NCBI RefSeq assembly: GCF_001542625.1
Contig: NZ_CP016279.1
Span: forward strand, 8,804,001-8,868,000
From: Streptomyces griseochromogenes
GTDB taxonomy: Bacteria > Actinomycetota > Actinomycetes > Streptomycetales > Streptomycetaceae
DNA: 64,000 nucleotides
Reading direction: 5' to 3'
How positions within the stretch are numbered: position 1 is the stretch's first letter; the number at the start of each line of letters is the position of its first letter. Below are positions 34,485 to 42,859 of the stretch, piece by piece. The notes under the pieces were generated by a model that was not told the DNA's origin, searched no databases, and was given only the letters and a program-made list of their open reading frames with translations. Both the position numbers and the translations under genes were made by a program.

Positions 34485-35358
34485 TTGGAAATTGAAACAT
34501 CGCGGCGGTGGCGAGCGCGTCCCAGGCGGGGGCGCCGCCGGGGAGCGCCCAGGTGCGCGTGCAGGCCACCTCGTACGGCAGGCCGGAGACGGTGTCGCCG
34601 TACGACCGCAGCATGGTCTGCCGTTCCGGCTCCGCGCCGGGGCGGGCGGCCAGTCGCGCCAGCCGATCCTCGTACCACTGGCTCACCTCGTCGGCGGTCC
34701 GGCGCCAGTCCTCCTCGCCCGGCGCCCGGATCAGCACCACGCAGGGCGGGGTCCGTCCCTCCGCGAGTGCGGCGACGGCCCGGTCGTGGCCGTCGAGGAT
34801 CACCCAGCCGTCGAGGAGCGTGACCTGCCACAGGAGAACCGGCGCGAGAGTGCCCTCGCGCGCGTGCTTCCGGTAGGCCTTCACGCGCGGATCGTCCTCC
34901 GGCGACAGCTCCCGCAGCGGTACGACGCCCTCCCAGCCGCCCTCGCACCAGTCCAGATGACCGCCGGGCCAGTCCCGCAGGAAGTCGCCCGACCAGACAT
35001 ACGCCGGAAACCGGTCGCGCACCCCGAGGTGCCAGCGCCCCTCGTGCAGCGGTCCGTCCTGTGGCGCCTCCTCCAGCCAACGCGCGTACCGGTGGACCCA
35101 GTTGCCCGGCCGGCGCTGCCATGCGGAGCGGATCCGCGGCAACGGTGAGCGGTAGCCCGCCAGCCGGTGCACGAAGAGACCCTCCCGCGAACAGCCGCCC
35201 TCTTCCTCGCGGCCCAGGATCACCGGCCGGTCCCCCTGCCGCAGCAGCACCCTGCCGCCGGGCGCGCACTCGAAACGCAACGGCGGCAGCCCGGTCCGGC
35301 CTCGTACGTCCAGTACCAGGCCACCCGGCCCCAGCAGTTCCCTGTGCGACCTGTCCAT
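34477..35358 (-). CDS. Hypothetical protein with a ParB/sulfiredoxin-like segment
   Basis: 293 residues from the ATG at 35358 (MDRSHRELLG); an upstream ATG would add eight residues. A Trp/Arg-rich N-terminal half (FVHRLAGYRSPLPRIR, WVHRYARWLEEAPQDG, VWSGDFLRDWPGGHLDW) and a later GWVILDGHDRAVAALAEGRTPPCVVLI, which resembles the D-G-H-x-R nucleotide/phosphate motif of ParB-like proteins. It is the first gene of the pair with PhzF. I cannot assign a function. Confidence 0.68.
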   Translation of the reverse strand: MDRSHRELLGPGGLVLDVRGRTGLPPLRFECAPGGRVLLRQGDRPVILGREEEGGCSREGLFVHRLAGYRSPLPRIRSAWQRRPGNWVHRYARWLEEAPQDGPLHEGRWHLGVRDRFPAYVWSGDFLRDWPGGHLDWCEGGWEGVVPLRELSPEDDPRVKAYRKHAREGTLAPVLLWQVTLLDGWVILDGHDRAVAALAEGRTPPCVVLIRAPGEEDWRRTADEVSQWYEDRLARLAARPGAEPERQTMLRSYGDTVSGLPYEVACTRTWALPGGAPAWDALATAAMFQFPSD

Positions 35359-35475
35359 GCCGGCCAGTCTCGGGCACGGCACGGAGTGTCCGACAGCGGA
35401 TTACGCCTTGCTCTCGCGGCCCTTGAAGCGCACCGGACCTGAAACACCAGGAGTCGGCGCCGCGTCTGTGCCGGG

Positions 35476-35700
35476 AAAGGGCGCGCGCCGGTGACGCGGT
35501 GGTCGTGGTGGTGCACGATCCGGCGCTGGAGCGGCCTACGCGCACCGGGTCGCGATCCTGTGCGCCGGTCGTGTCACGGCCGACGGTCCGCCTGCCGAGG
35601 TTTTCACCGAGCGACTGCTTTCGGACGTCTGCGACCAGCCGGTTGAGGTGTTCCCGCATCCCCGCACGGGGGCGGTTCTGGTAACCCCCGCACCGCGCTG
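35476..35700 (+). pseudogene. Decayed C-terminal remnant of a haem ABC transporter ATPase (HmuV)
   Basis: In one frame GDAVVVVVHDPALE is readable, the conserved ATPase H-loop region; shifting the frame at about 35531 continues AAYAHRVAILCAGRVTADGPPAEVFTERLLSDV and then QPVEVFPHPRTGAVLVTP, exactly the end of HmuV-type haem importer ATPases. The Walker A, signature and Walker B parts are missing upstream and there is a one-base loss between the halves. So this is the 3' relic of hmuV between hmuO and the efe operon. It occupies part of a 509-bp gap, whose other content is the efe promoter. Confidence 0.7.
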
Positions 35701-35806
35701 CTTGACCTTCTCTTTACTCTTTCTTGGGGTCTGTTTTGAGCCGCCGAGATCAAGCCGTGCCTGTGAGATTTCCGTGAGAGCTGAATCGCGACCCGGCCGG
35801 GTAGAG

Positions 35807-35843
35807 GTGAGGTAAGCCTCATGTAAGTTAGGCCAGCCTCACC
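35807..35843 (+). promoter_or_regulatory. Tandem iron boxes upstream of efeO
   Basis: The stretch GTGAGGTAAGCCTCATG (35807-35823) contains a 14-bp dyad TGAGGTAAGCCTCA, and TTAGGCCAGCCTCACC (35828-35843) matches the left and right parts of the DmdR1-type consensus. Both lie 25-60 bp upstream of the ATG at 35868, consistent with Fe-dependent repression. Confidence 0.7.
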
Positions 35844-35867
35844 ACACCATCCCCGCTTGGAGCCTGC

Positions 35868-37004
35868 ATGCGAGCCGTCCGACTCACCGTCACCGCAGCC
35901 GCCACCGTGGCCGCTCTGACCGCCATCACGGCCTGCACGGCGAAGAGCGACGCCAAGGACGGCGACGCGATCCAGGTGACCGCAGCCGATTCCAAGTGCG
36001 ACACCTCCGCCACGTCGGTTCCGGCCGGCCAGGTCACGCTGAAGATCGAGAACAAGGGCTCGAAGGCCACCGAGGTCGAGATCCTCTTCCCGGACGACCG
36101 GATCGTCTCCGAGAAGGAGAACATCGGCCCGGGCACCAAGTACACCCTGACCGCCGAGGTGAAGGCCGGCGCGTACGAGATCGCCTGCCGCCCGGGCATG
36201 AAGGGCCACGGCGTCCGGCAGAAGCTCACCGTCACCGGCTCCGGCAGGACCGCCCAGCGCAACCCGAAGCTGGACAAGGCCGTTGCCGACTACCGCGAGT
36301 ACGCCCAGGAGCAGGCCGACGCCACCGTGCCGCTCGCCGAGACCTTCGCGAAGGCGATCAAGGCCGGCGACATGGAGGCCGCCAAGAAGGCGTACGCCCC
36401 CTCGCGCCTCGGCTGGGAGCGCACCGAGCCGATCGCCGAGTCCTTCGGTGACATCGACCCCAAGACCGACACCCGCGCCGACGGCCTGGAGGCCGGCCAG
36501 AAGTGGACCGGCTGGCACCGCCTGGAGAAGGCCCTCTGGGCGGACAAGAAGATCGGCGCCGAGGAGAAGACCCTCGCCGACCAGCTGGTGACGGACCTGA
36601 AGGACTGGCAGGAGCGGGTCGGCAAGGCCGAGATCACCCCGACCTCCATGGCCAACGGCGCCAAGGAGCTGCTCGACGAGGTCGCCACCGGCAAGGTCAC
36701 CGGCGAGGAGGACCGCTACGCGCACACCGACCTGGTCGACTTCAAGGCCAACGTGGAGGGCGCGCAGAAGGCGTACGAGCTGCTGAAGCCGGTCGCCGAG
36801 CAGAACGACAAGGCCCTGACCACCGAGCTCGACAAGCAGTTCACCGGGCTGAACACGCTGCTCGACAAGTACCGCTCCGACAAGAAGGCGTACGACTTCG
36901 TCTCGTACGACAAGGTCACCAAGGACCAGCGCAAGGAGCTGTCGGACGCGGTCAACGCCCTCGCGGAACCGCTGTCCAAGCTCGCCGCCACGGTCGCGAA
37001 GTAA
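35868..37004 (+). CDS. efeO: EfeO: iron uptake cupredoxin/M75 lipoprotein
   Basis: 378 residues. A lipoprotein signal ends at AITAC-TAK. The first mature part is a cupredoxin-like domain (IQVTAADSKCDTSATSVPAGQVTLKIENKGSKATEVEILFPD, YEIACRPGMKGHG) with Cys, His and Met ligands, and the rest is a helical M75 peptidase-like EfeM domain with the GWHRLEKALW HxxE motif. EfeO binds or oxidises iron for the ferrous permease EfeU. It is the first gene of an operon with efeB and efeU under iron boxes. Confidence 0.92.
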   Translation: MRAVRLTVTAAATVAALTAITACTAKSDAKDGDAIQVTAADSKCDTSATSVPAGQVTLKIENKGSKATEVEILFPDDRIVSEKENIGPGTKYTLTAEVKAGAYEIACRPGMKGHGVRQKLTVTGSGRTAQRNPKLDKAVADYREYAQEQADATVPLAETFAKAIKAGDMEAAKKAYAPSRLGWERTEPIAESFGDIDPKTDTRADGLEAGQKWTGWHRLEKALWADKKIGAEEKTLADQLVTDLKDWQERVGKAEITPTSMANGAKELLDEVATGKVTGEEDRYAHTDLVDFKANVEGAQKAYELLKPVAEQNDKALTTELDKQFTGLNTLLDKYRSDKKAYDFVSYDKVTKDQRKELSDAVNALAEPLSKLAATVAK

Positions 37005-37020
37005 GAAGGAGCAGACGGTC

Positions 37021-38274
37021 ATGACCGAGACCCAGAACAGCTCCTCCCCCTCCCGCCGCGCGCTGATCGGCTGGGGCGGTGCCGGGCTCGCGCTCGGTGC
37101 CGCCGCGGCCGGCGGTGCGGTGGCGGCGGCCAAGGCGGGCAACGACGTGGATCCGACGGCCGCCGAGGCGGGCGGCGCGGTGGAGTTCCACGGCGCCCAC
37201 CAGGCCGGCATAGCCACCCCCGTGCAGGACAGGCTGCACTTCGCCGCGTTCGACGTGAAGACCGACGACCGCGCCGAGTTCGTGCGGATGCTGAAGGACT
37301 GGACCGAGGCCGCGCGCCGGATGACCGCCGGGAAGGCGGTCGGCGAGGGCGCGTACGGCGGGCTGGCCGAGGCGCCGCCGGACGACACCGGCGAGGCCCT
37401 CGGGCTCAAGCCGTCGCGGCTGACGCTGACGATCGGCTTCGGCCCGTCCCTCTTCGAGAGGTTCGGCCTCGCGCACCGGCGCCCCGAGGCCCTGGTCGAC
37501 CTGCCCCAGTTCCCGGGCGACAACCTGGACCGGACGCGTACCGGCGGCGACCTGTGCATCCAGGCCTGCGCGGACGACCCGCAGGTGGCTGTGCACGCGA
37601 TCCGCAACCTGGCTCGCATCGGCTTCGGCAAGGTCGCCATCCGCTGGTCGCAGCTCGGCTTCGGCAAGACCTCGTCCACGACTCCGGACGCCCAGACGCC
37701 CCGCAACCTCATGGGGTTCAAGGACGGCACCCGCAACATCGCGGGCACCGAGACGGACCGGCTGAAGAAGTTCGTGTGGGTCGGCGACGGCGACGGTCCC
37801 GGCTGGATGGAGGGCGGGTCGTATCTGGTCGCCCGGCGCATCCGGATGAACATCGAGACCTGGGACCGGACCTCGTTGCAGGAGCAGGAGGACGTCTTCG
37901 GCCGGGACAAGGGTGAGGGCGCCCCGGTCGGCAAGGCGAAGGAGCGCGACAAGCCGTTCCTGAAGGCGATGAAGCCCGACGCGCACGTCCGGCTCGCCCA
38001 CCCCGACTCCAACGGCGGGATCACGATCCTGCGCCGGGGCTACTCCTTCACCGACGGCAGCGACGGCCTCGGCCGCCTGGACGCCGGCCTGTTCTTCCTG
38101 GCCTACCAGCGGGACGTCCGCAAGGGGTTCATCCCGCTGCAGCGCAGGCTGTCGGCGCAGGACGCTCTCAACGAGTACATCCAGCACGTGGGTTCGGCGG
38201 TGTTCGCGGTACCTCCCGGCGTCCGGGACAAGGACGACTGGTGGGGCCGGACGCTGTTCTCGAAGGAGGCGTAG
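37021..38274 (+). CDS. efeB: EfeB/DtpA: Tat-exported Dyp-type haem peroxidase
   Basis: 417 residues, 16 nt after efeO with AAGGAGC upstream. The Tat signal is SRRALIGWGGAGLALGAAAAGGAVAAA (twin Arg, no Lys-Lys). The Dyp motif GFKDGTRNI (G-x-x-D-G) is present and the haem-binding His region reads VRLAHPDSNGGITILRRGYSF. Dyp peroxidases use H2O2. In efeUOB they are tied to iron uptake; the Streptomyces relative DtpA has been linked to copper-dependent GlxA maturation. Ends with WWGRTLFSKEA, and the efeU GTG follows after 3 nt. Confidence 0.93.
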   Translation: MTETQNSSSPSRRALIGWGGAGLALGAAAAGGAVAAAKAGNDVDPTAAEAGGAVEFHGAHQAGIATPVQDRLHFAAFDVKTDDRAEFVRMLKDWTEAARRMTAGKAVGEGAYGGLAEAPPDDTGEALGLKPSRLTLTIGFGPSLFERFGLAHRRPEALVDLPQFPGDNLDRTRTGGDLCIQACADDPQVAVHAIRNLARIGFGKVAIRWSQLGFGKTSSTTPDAQTPRNLMGFKDGTRNIAGTETDRLKKFVWVGDGDGPGWMEGGSYLVARRIRMNIETWDRTSLQEQEDVFGRDKGEGAPVGKAKERDKPFLKAMKPDAHVRLAHPDSNGGITILRRGYSFTDGSDGLGRLDAGLFFLAYQRDVRKGFIPLQRRLSAQDALNEYIQHVGSAVFAVPPGVRDKDDWWGRTLFSKEA

Positions 38275-38277
38275 CCC

Positions 38278-39150
38278 GTGTTCTCCAACTACCTGATCGG
38301 CCTGCGTGAGGGTCTTGAGGCGTCGCTCGTCGTCTGCATCCTGATCGCCTACCTGGTCAAGACCGGCCGCAGGGACGCCCTGAGGCCGATCTGGATCGGC
38401 GTCGGCATCGCGATCGCCATCGCGATGGGCTTCGGCTGCGCGCTCGAATTCGGCTCGCAGGAGATGACGTTCGAGGCACAGGAGGCGCTCGGCGGTTCGC
38501 TGTCGGTCGTCGCGGTCGGCCTGGTGACCTGGATGGTGTTCTGGATGCGGCGCACCGCCCGGCACCTGAAGTCCGAGCTGCACGGCAAGCTGGACGCGGC
38601 CCTCGCGATGGGCACGGGCGCGCTGGTCGCCACCGCGTTCCTGGCCGTCGGCCGTGAGGGCCTGGAGACCGCCCTGTTCGTATGGGCCTCGGTGCACGCG
38701 GCGAGCGACGGCACTCCGCGCCCGCTGATCGGCGTGGCCCTCGGCCTCGCCACGGCGGTCCTCCTCGGCTGGCTGTTCTACCGGGGCGCCCTGAAGATCA
38801 ACCTGGCCAAGTTCTTCACCTGGACCGGCGGCATGCTGGTCGTGGTCGCGGCGGGCGTGCTGGCGTACGGCTTCCACGACCTGCAGGAGGCCAACTGGAT
38901 CCCGGGCATCGCCGACCTGGCCTTCGACATCAGCGGCACCATCGAGCCGGACAGCTGGTACGGCACGCTTCTCAAGGGCGTGTTCAACTTCCAGCCCGAC
39001 CCGACCGTGGTCCAGGTCACGGTGTGGCTGCTGTACCTGGTCCCGACACTCGCGATCTTCCTCGCCCCGGTAGGGTTCGCCTCCGGGAAGGGGAAGGTGA
39101 AGGCACCTCATGACCAGGGAACGCAGCCGTCGAAGGCTCCGCAGGCGTGA
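38278..39150 (+). CDS. efeU: EfeU: ferrous iron permease (FTR1 family)
   Basis: 290 residues from a GTG at 38278. Seven membrane helices with the two FTR1 iron motifs R-E-G-L-E: LREGLEASLVV in the first helix and GREGLETALFV in the fourth. EfeU transports ferric or ferrous iron across the membrane, fed by EfeO and EfeB. It lies 3 nt after efeB. Its end overlaps the lipoprotein gene by 41 nt. Confidence 0.94.
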   Translation: MFSNYLIGLREGLEASLVVCILIAYLVKTGRRDALRPIWIGVGIAIAIAMGFGCALEFGSQEMTFEAQEALGGSLSVVAVGLVTWMVFWMRRTARHLKSELHGKLDAALAMGTGALVATAFLAVGREGLETALFVWASVHAASDGTPRPLIGVALGLATAVLLGWLFYRGALKINLAKFFTWTGGMLVVVAAGVLAYGFHDLQEANWIPGIADLAFDISGTIEPDSWYGTLLKGVFNFQPDPTVVQVTVWLLYLVPTLAIFLAPVGFASGKGKVKAPHDQGTQPSKAPQA

Positions 39151-40102
39151 CCGGAGCGCGCTGATAGCGGCCTCGCTCACCGCTTTGTCGTTGTCCGCGA
39201 GCGGATGTGTGGTGGTGCACGGGGAGCGCGAGGTGCTCCCCGCCGCCACCCGCGCCGAGGCCGCCAAGGCCCTCACACGGTTCACGGACGCGTACAACAA
39301 GGCCGACAAGGCCTACGACAGCTCCCTGGACGAGGACTACGTCACCGGCGCCCTCGCCGACATCAACGCCGCCCGGCTGAAGGCCGGGCACGCGAACAAC
39401 CCCGGCGGCAACCCGAACCACACCCCGCTGAAGCTGACGGACACGAAGTTCACCATCGTCAAGAAGGCTGGCTGGCCCCGCTGGTTCGTCGCCGACGCCA
39501 AGGCCAACCAGGCCGGCAACTTCCGCTGGCTGCTGGTGTTCACCCGCAGCGACCTCGGCGGCCCGTGGCAGGTGGCGTATCTGACGCTGGTCAAGCCCGG
39601 TGACGTACCGCGGTTCAAGACGGACGCGGACGGGTTCGCCGAGGCCGTGCCCGGCGGCGCCGCCCAACTGGCCGTCCCGCCGCGCGAGCTGAGCAAGGAC
39701 TACGCGGCCTATCTGAAGAGCGGCGGGAAGACGTTCGCGGACGGGCCCAGCACCAGCGGCTGGCGCACGTACCGCAACGCGCAGGCCAAGAAGCCGGGGC
39801 TGGTGCGGCAGTACGTCGACCAGCCGCTGACCCGCGGCGACTACGCGCCGCTCGCGCTGCGCACGGCGGACGGAGGGGCGGTGGTCTTCTTCACGACGCA
39901 CCACTACGAGAAGCGGACCTCGGCCCCGGGCACCACGGTGCCGATCCCGAACAAGGACGTGAAGGCCCTGATCAAGGGTGAGGTCGAGCAGTCGCTGACG
40001 CTGGAGTACATCTCCAACGAGGTCGCCTTGGACCCGGCGGGCAGCGCTCAGGTGTCGGTCCTGGGGCAGGTCCGGGGACTGACCGCCGCGCAGGGCGCGT
40101 AG
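39110..40102 (+). CDS. Lipoprotein, probable fourth member of the efe operon
   Basis: 330 residues, overlapping the efeU 3' end by 41 nt, so translation coupling is likely. A lipobox-like signal ends at LSASG-C (LTALSLSASGCVVVHG). The mature domain is soluble with a regular Trp/Tyr/Phe-rich pattern (GWPRWFVADAKANQAGNFRWLLVFTR, WRTYRNAQAKKPGLVRQYVDQPL, VFFTTHHYEKR). No known domain recognised. Placement after efeUOB suggests a surface accessory for iron uptake, but this is inference. Confidence 0.72.
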   Translation: MTRERSRRRLRRRDRSALIAASLTALSLSASGCVVVHGEREVLPAATRAEAAKALTRFTDAYNKADKAYDSSLDEDYVTGALADINAARLKAGHANNPGGNPNHTPLKLTDTKFTIVKKAGWPRWFVADAKANQAGNFRWLLVFTRSDLGGPWQVAYLTLVKPGDVPRFKTDADGFAEAVPGGAAQLAVPPRELSKDYAAYLKSGGKTFADGPSTSGWRTYRNAQAKKPGLVRQYVDQPLTRGDYAPLALRTADGGAVVFFTTHHYEKRTSAPGTTVPIPNKDVKALIKGEVEQSLTLEYISNEVALDPAGSAQVSVLGQVRGLTAAQGA

Positions 40103-40116
40103 GCCCGTCGGCCGGT

Positions 40117-40854
40117 CTAGTGCCGCGGGGGCCAGGCGGTGCCCGCGTGCTCGGCCTCGGAGCCGACGTGGCGGGCGCAGGCGTCCGTGAGCATCTCGAG
40201 CAGGCTCAGCGGGTCGGGCAGCGCATGCTCCGGGCCGCGTACCCAGCGCACCTGCTGGCCGTCGTCGCCGGGCAGCCGGGCGGGCGGTACGAGGACGTAG
40301 GAGCCGCGGCAGTGCCAGCGCAGCCCCGGGTGCTCGTCCATGGTCTCGGGGCGGCAGTCCAGCTCGCAGGGCCACCACTCGTCCTCGTCCTCGGGGGTGC
40401 CCCGGGTGAGGGTGAAGAACAGCATGCGGCCGTCGTCGCTCTCGGCGACCGGGCCGACCTCCACACCGCTGTCGAGTAGCCGCTCCAGCGCCTCCCGGCC
40501 GGCCTCCACGGGCACGTCCAGGACGTCGTGCACCATGCCGGTCGCGGTGATGAAGTTCGCCTCCGGCTGGTGCCGGGCCCAGCGCTCGATCTGCCCTCGG
40601 TCGGTCGTGGACTGCGTCTGCCAGGCGAACGACACCGGGTGCCGGGCCGGGGTGGGACAGCCCACGCGGTCGCAGGAGCAGCGGTAGCCGGGGGCGGGGT
40701 GTGCGGCGGGCGCGAGCGGCAGTCCCGCCGCGGCGGCGGCGAGCAGCAGGGCCTCACGGCCCCCGTCGTCGGCGGTTTCCTTCGGGCGGCGTCCGAGCAG
40801 CCACTGGGAGAGTTTGCCCCGCCGGCCCGACCGGCCGCCGAACGTCGCGCTCAT
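40117..40854 (-). CDS. Prim-pol-like bifunctional primase/polymerase N-terminal domain protein (stand-alone)
   Basis: 245 residues. The middle part includes CSCDRVGCPTPARHPVSFAWQTQSTTDRGQIERWARHQPEANF and HDVLDVPVEAGREALERLL, which is the AEP prim-pol pattern (HP-x-x-x-W, GH-like block). The active enzymes have an acidic D-x-D; here the position reads LDVP, so the second Asp seems lost. No helicase domain follows and no plasmid genes are near. It may be a regulatory or degenerate prim-pol. It is convergent with the lipoprotein gene. Confidence 0.6.
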   Translation of the reverse strand: MSATFGGRSGRRGKLSQWLLGRRPKETADDGGREALLLAAAAAGLPLAPAAHPAPGYRCSCDRVGCPTPARHPVSFAWQTQSTTDRGQIERWARHQPEANFITATGMVHDVLDVPVEAGREALERLLDSGVEVGPVAESDDGRMLFFTLTRGTPEDEDEWWPCELDCRPETMDEHPGLRWHCRGSYVLVPPARLPGDDGQQVRWVRGPEHALPDPLSLLEMLTDACARHVGSEAEHAGTAWPPRH

Positions 40855-41167
40855 CTATCGCCTCCGTCGCCGTGGTCGCCTCGCTGTGGTGCGGACAGCA
40901 TGCCTCATCGTCCCATCTTCCTGCCTCCCGGGGGCCCACACCCCGGACCTGGAGAAACCGGACGAGACGCGACTCACACAAGCGCCGGAGGGGAAGCGGC
41001 ACGCACGACCGGGGGCGCGGGGCCCATTGCCGCTCGGCCGCGGCGGGCAGCCGGGCGAGGTGCGAAAGCGGACGAGACCGGTAGCCGGGCGAGGTGGGAA
41101 GGCTGCCCGGCGCGGGTCCCGCCGCCGGAGGCAGGGAGCTCAGCGAGTCGGGTGGGTGGGCGAAGGA
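40855..41167. other. 313-bp intergenic gap without recognised content
   Basis: The gap lies between the start of the minus-strand prim-pol gene and the end of the minus-strand TetR gene. It contains repeated GCCGGGCGAGGTG-type segments near 41051-41100. I see no credible coding frame, no tRNA and no strong dyad. Confidence 0.5.
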
Positions 41168-41782
41168 TCAGCGGGGTGCCAGACCGTGCAGGGCGTAGTC
41201 GATCAGCGTGTCCGTGTAGGCGTGCGAGATCGGGGCCGTGCGCTGGAGCCAGCGTTGGGCGAGGGGGGAGACGAAGAGTTCCAGGGCGATGCGCGGGTCG
41301 ATGCCGGGGCGTACCGCTCCGCTGTCCTGGGCCGAGCGCAGCCTGTCGACGTACAGCTGGAGCTGGGGTTCGAGCAGCTTGGCGACGAACTCGCGGCCCA
41401 GTTGCTCGTTGACCACGCCCTCGGCGGTCAGCGCGCGGGCAGGTACGTCGAAACGGGGATCGAGGAGTTCGTCCACCGTGGCCCGCAGCACCGCCTTGAG
41501 GTCGGCGGCGAGGTCACCGGTGTCCGGGATCGCGTACGGCTCCTGCCCCGCCTCCCGGGCCGTCTGCTCGCCGAGGTCCAGGAACGCCTCCAGCAGCACG
41601 TCCGCCTTCGACCCCCACCACCGGTAGATCGTCTGCTTGCCGACCCCGGCCCGGGCGGCGATCCCCTCGACGGTGGTCTTCGGGTATCCGACCTCGCCGA
41701 CCAGGGCGAGGGCCGCGGCGTAGATCGCCCGGCGGGACTTCTCGCTGCGGCGGGTGGCGTCGGGGGCAGGCTTCTTGACCAT
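41168..41782 (-). CDS. TetR-family repressor
   Basis: 204 residues. HTH: RRAIYAAALALVGEVGYPKTTVEGIAARAGVGKQTIYRWWGSKADVLLEAFL. The C-terminal domain is of the common type with LEPQLQLYVDRLRSAQDSGAVRPGIDPRIALELFVSPLAQRWLQ. It lies 20 bp from the 3' end of the rsm22-like gene on the same strand, so it may be the second gene there. No operator is evident. Function: local regulator of unknown target. Confidence 0.85.
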   Translation of the reverse strand: MVKKPAPDATRRSEKSRRAIYAAALALVGEVGYPKTTVEGIAARAGVGKQTIYRWWGSKADVLLEAFLDLGEQTAREAGQEPYAIPDTGDLAADLKAVLRATVDELLDPRFDVPARALTAEGVVNEQLGREFVAKLLEPQLQLYVDRLRSAQDSGAVRPGIDPRIALELFVSPLAQRWLQRTAPISHAYTDTLIDYALHGLAPR

Positions 41783-41802
41783 GGGTCGAAGCTAACAAGC
41801 CC

Positions 41803-42813
41803 CTATGACACCGGGTCCCCGGACTCCGCGGTACCCGGCGGCCACGCGTCCCCCCAGTCGGCGTCCCGGGCCGCCTTGTACAGGTCTCCGTGCCGCTTGG
41901 TGACCGTCGTACGGCGCAGCCGCTCGTCCGCCTCGCACAGGTCGAGCAGCACCTGGCCCTTGCGGATCTGCGGCCGCCGCACCACCCGCGCGGGGGCCGG
42001 TTCGGCCGGCAGCCGGGTCGCGGCGACGTAGCTGAACTTCTCGTCCTCGTACGCCAGGGACCCGCCCTTGACCTGGCGGTGCAGGGAGGAGCGGCTGACC
42101 CGGGCCGAGAAGTGGCACCAGTCCGTGCCGGGGACGATGGGGCAGGCGGCGCTGTGCGGGCAGGGGGCGGCGACCCGGAATCCGGCCCGGATCAGGCGGT
42201 CGCGGGCCTCGATGACACGGTCGTAGCCCGCGGGCGTGCCGGCCTCCACGATCACGACGCTCTGCGCGGCGGCCGCGGCCGCGTCGACGAGGGCGGCGCG
42301 GTCGGCCTCGGCGAGTTCGTTCAGGACGTACGACACGGTGACGAGGTCGGTGCTGTCCAGGGTGAGCGCCGCTCCGATGCGGGCGCGCTGCCAGCGGGCG
42401 TCCCGCAGCGCCGGGTTGGCCGCCGCGATCTCCCGGCCGAGGGCGAGCGCGGGCTCGGCCCAGTCCAGCACGGTCACCGGCCGCGTGCCCTCCCAGGTCG
42501 CGGTCACCGCCCAGGTCGCCGCGCCCGTGCCGCCGCCGACGTCCACGTGGCTGCCGGGTGTCCACCCGGGCACGGCGTCCGCGAACGCCTCCAGCGCCGA
42601 GCGGACCGCCTCGAAGGTGGCCGGCATCCGGTAGGCGGCGTAGGCGGCCACGTCGGCGCGGTCGCGCAGGATCGGGGCGTCGGTCGGGGTGGCCCCGCGG
42701 TAGTTGGCGATCAGCCGTTCCACGGCTCCGGCGGCGGACTTCGGCGGGAGTCCGTCCAGCAGCGCGGCCAGGGATGCGCGCAGGGTGTCGGCCGGGTCGG
42801 CGGGAGCGTTCAC
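41803..42813 (-). CDS. Small ribosomal subunit Rsm22-type methyltransferase
   Basis: 336 residues. SAM-binding motif GSHVDVGGGTGAATWAV (motif I) and VSYVLNELAEADRAALVDAA. The four-cysteine pattern CPHSAACPIVPGTDWCHF, followed by SRSSLHRQVKGGSLAYEDEKFSYVA, is the Rsm22 signature, thought to carry an iron-sulfur cluster. Rsm22 is needed for ribosome small-subunit assembly in mitochondria and bacteria. It is a conserved actinobacterial gene. Start at the ATG at 42813. Confidence 0.85.
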   Translation of the reverse strand: MNAPADPADTLRASLAALLDGLPPKSAAGAVERLIANYRGATPTDAPILRDRADVAAYAAYRMPATFEAVRSALEAFADAVPGWTPGSHVDVGGGTGAATWAVTATWEGTRPVTVLDWAEPALALGREIAAANPALRDARWQRARIGAALTLDSTDLVTVSYVLNELAEADRAALVDAAAAAAQSVVIVEAGTPAGYDRVIEARDRLIRAGFRVAAPCPHSAACPIVPGTDWCHFSARVSRSSLHRQVKGGSLAYEDEKFSYVAATRLPAEPAPARVVRRPQIRKGQVLLDLCEADERLRRTTVTKRHGDLYKAARDADWGDAWPPGTAESGDPVS

Positions 42814-42859
42814 CCGGTGATTCTCTCAGGTGCCCGGCAGGGTCCGGGCCGCACGCGGC

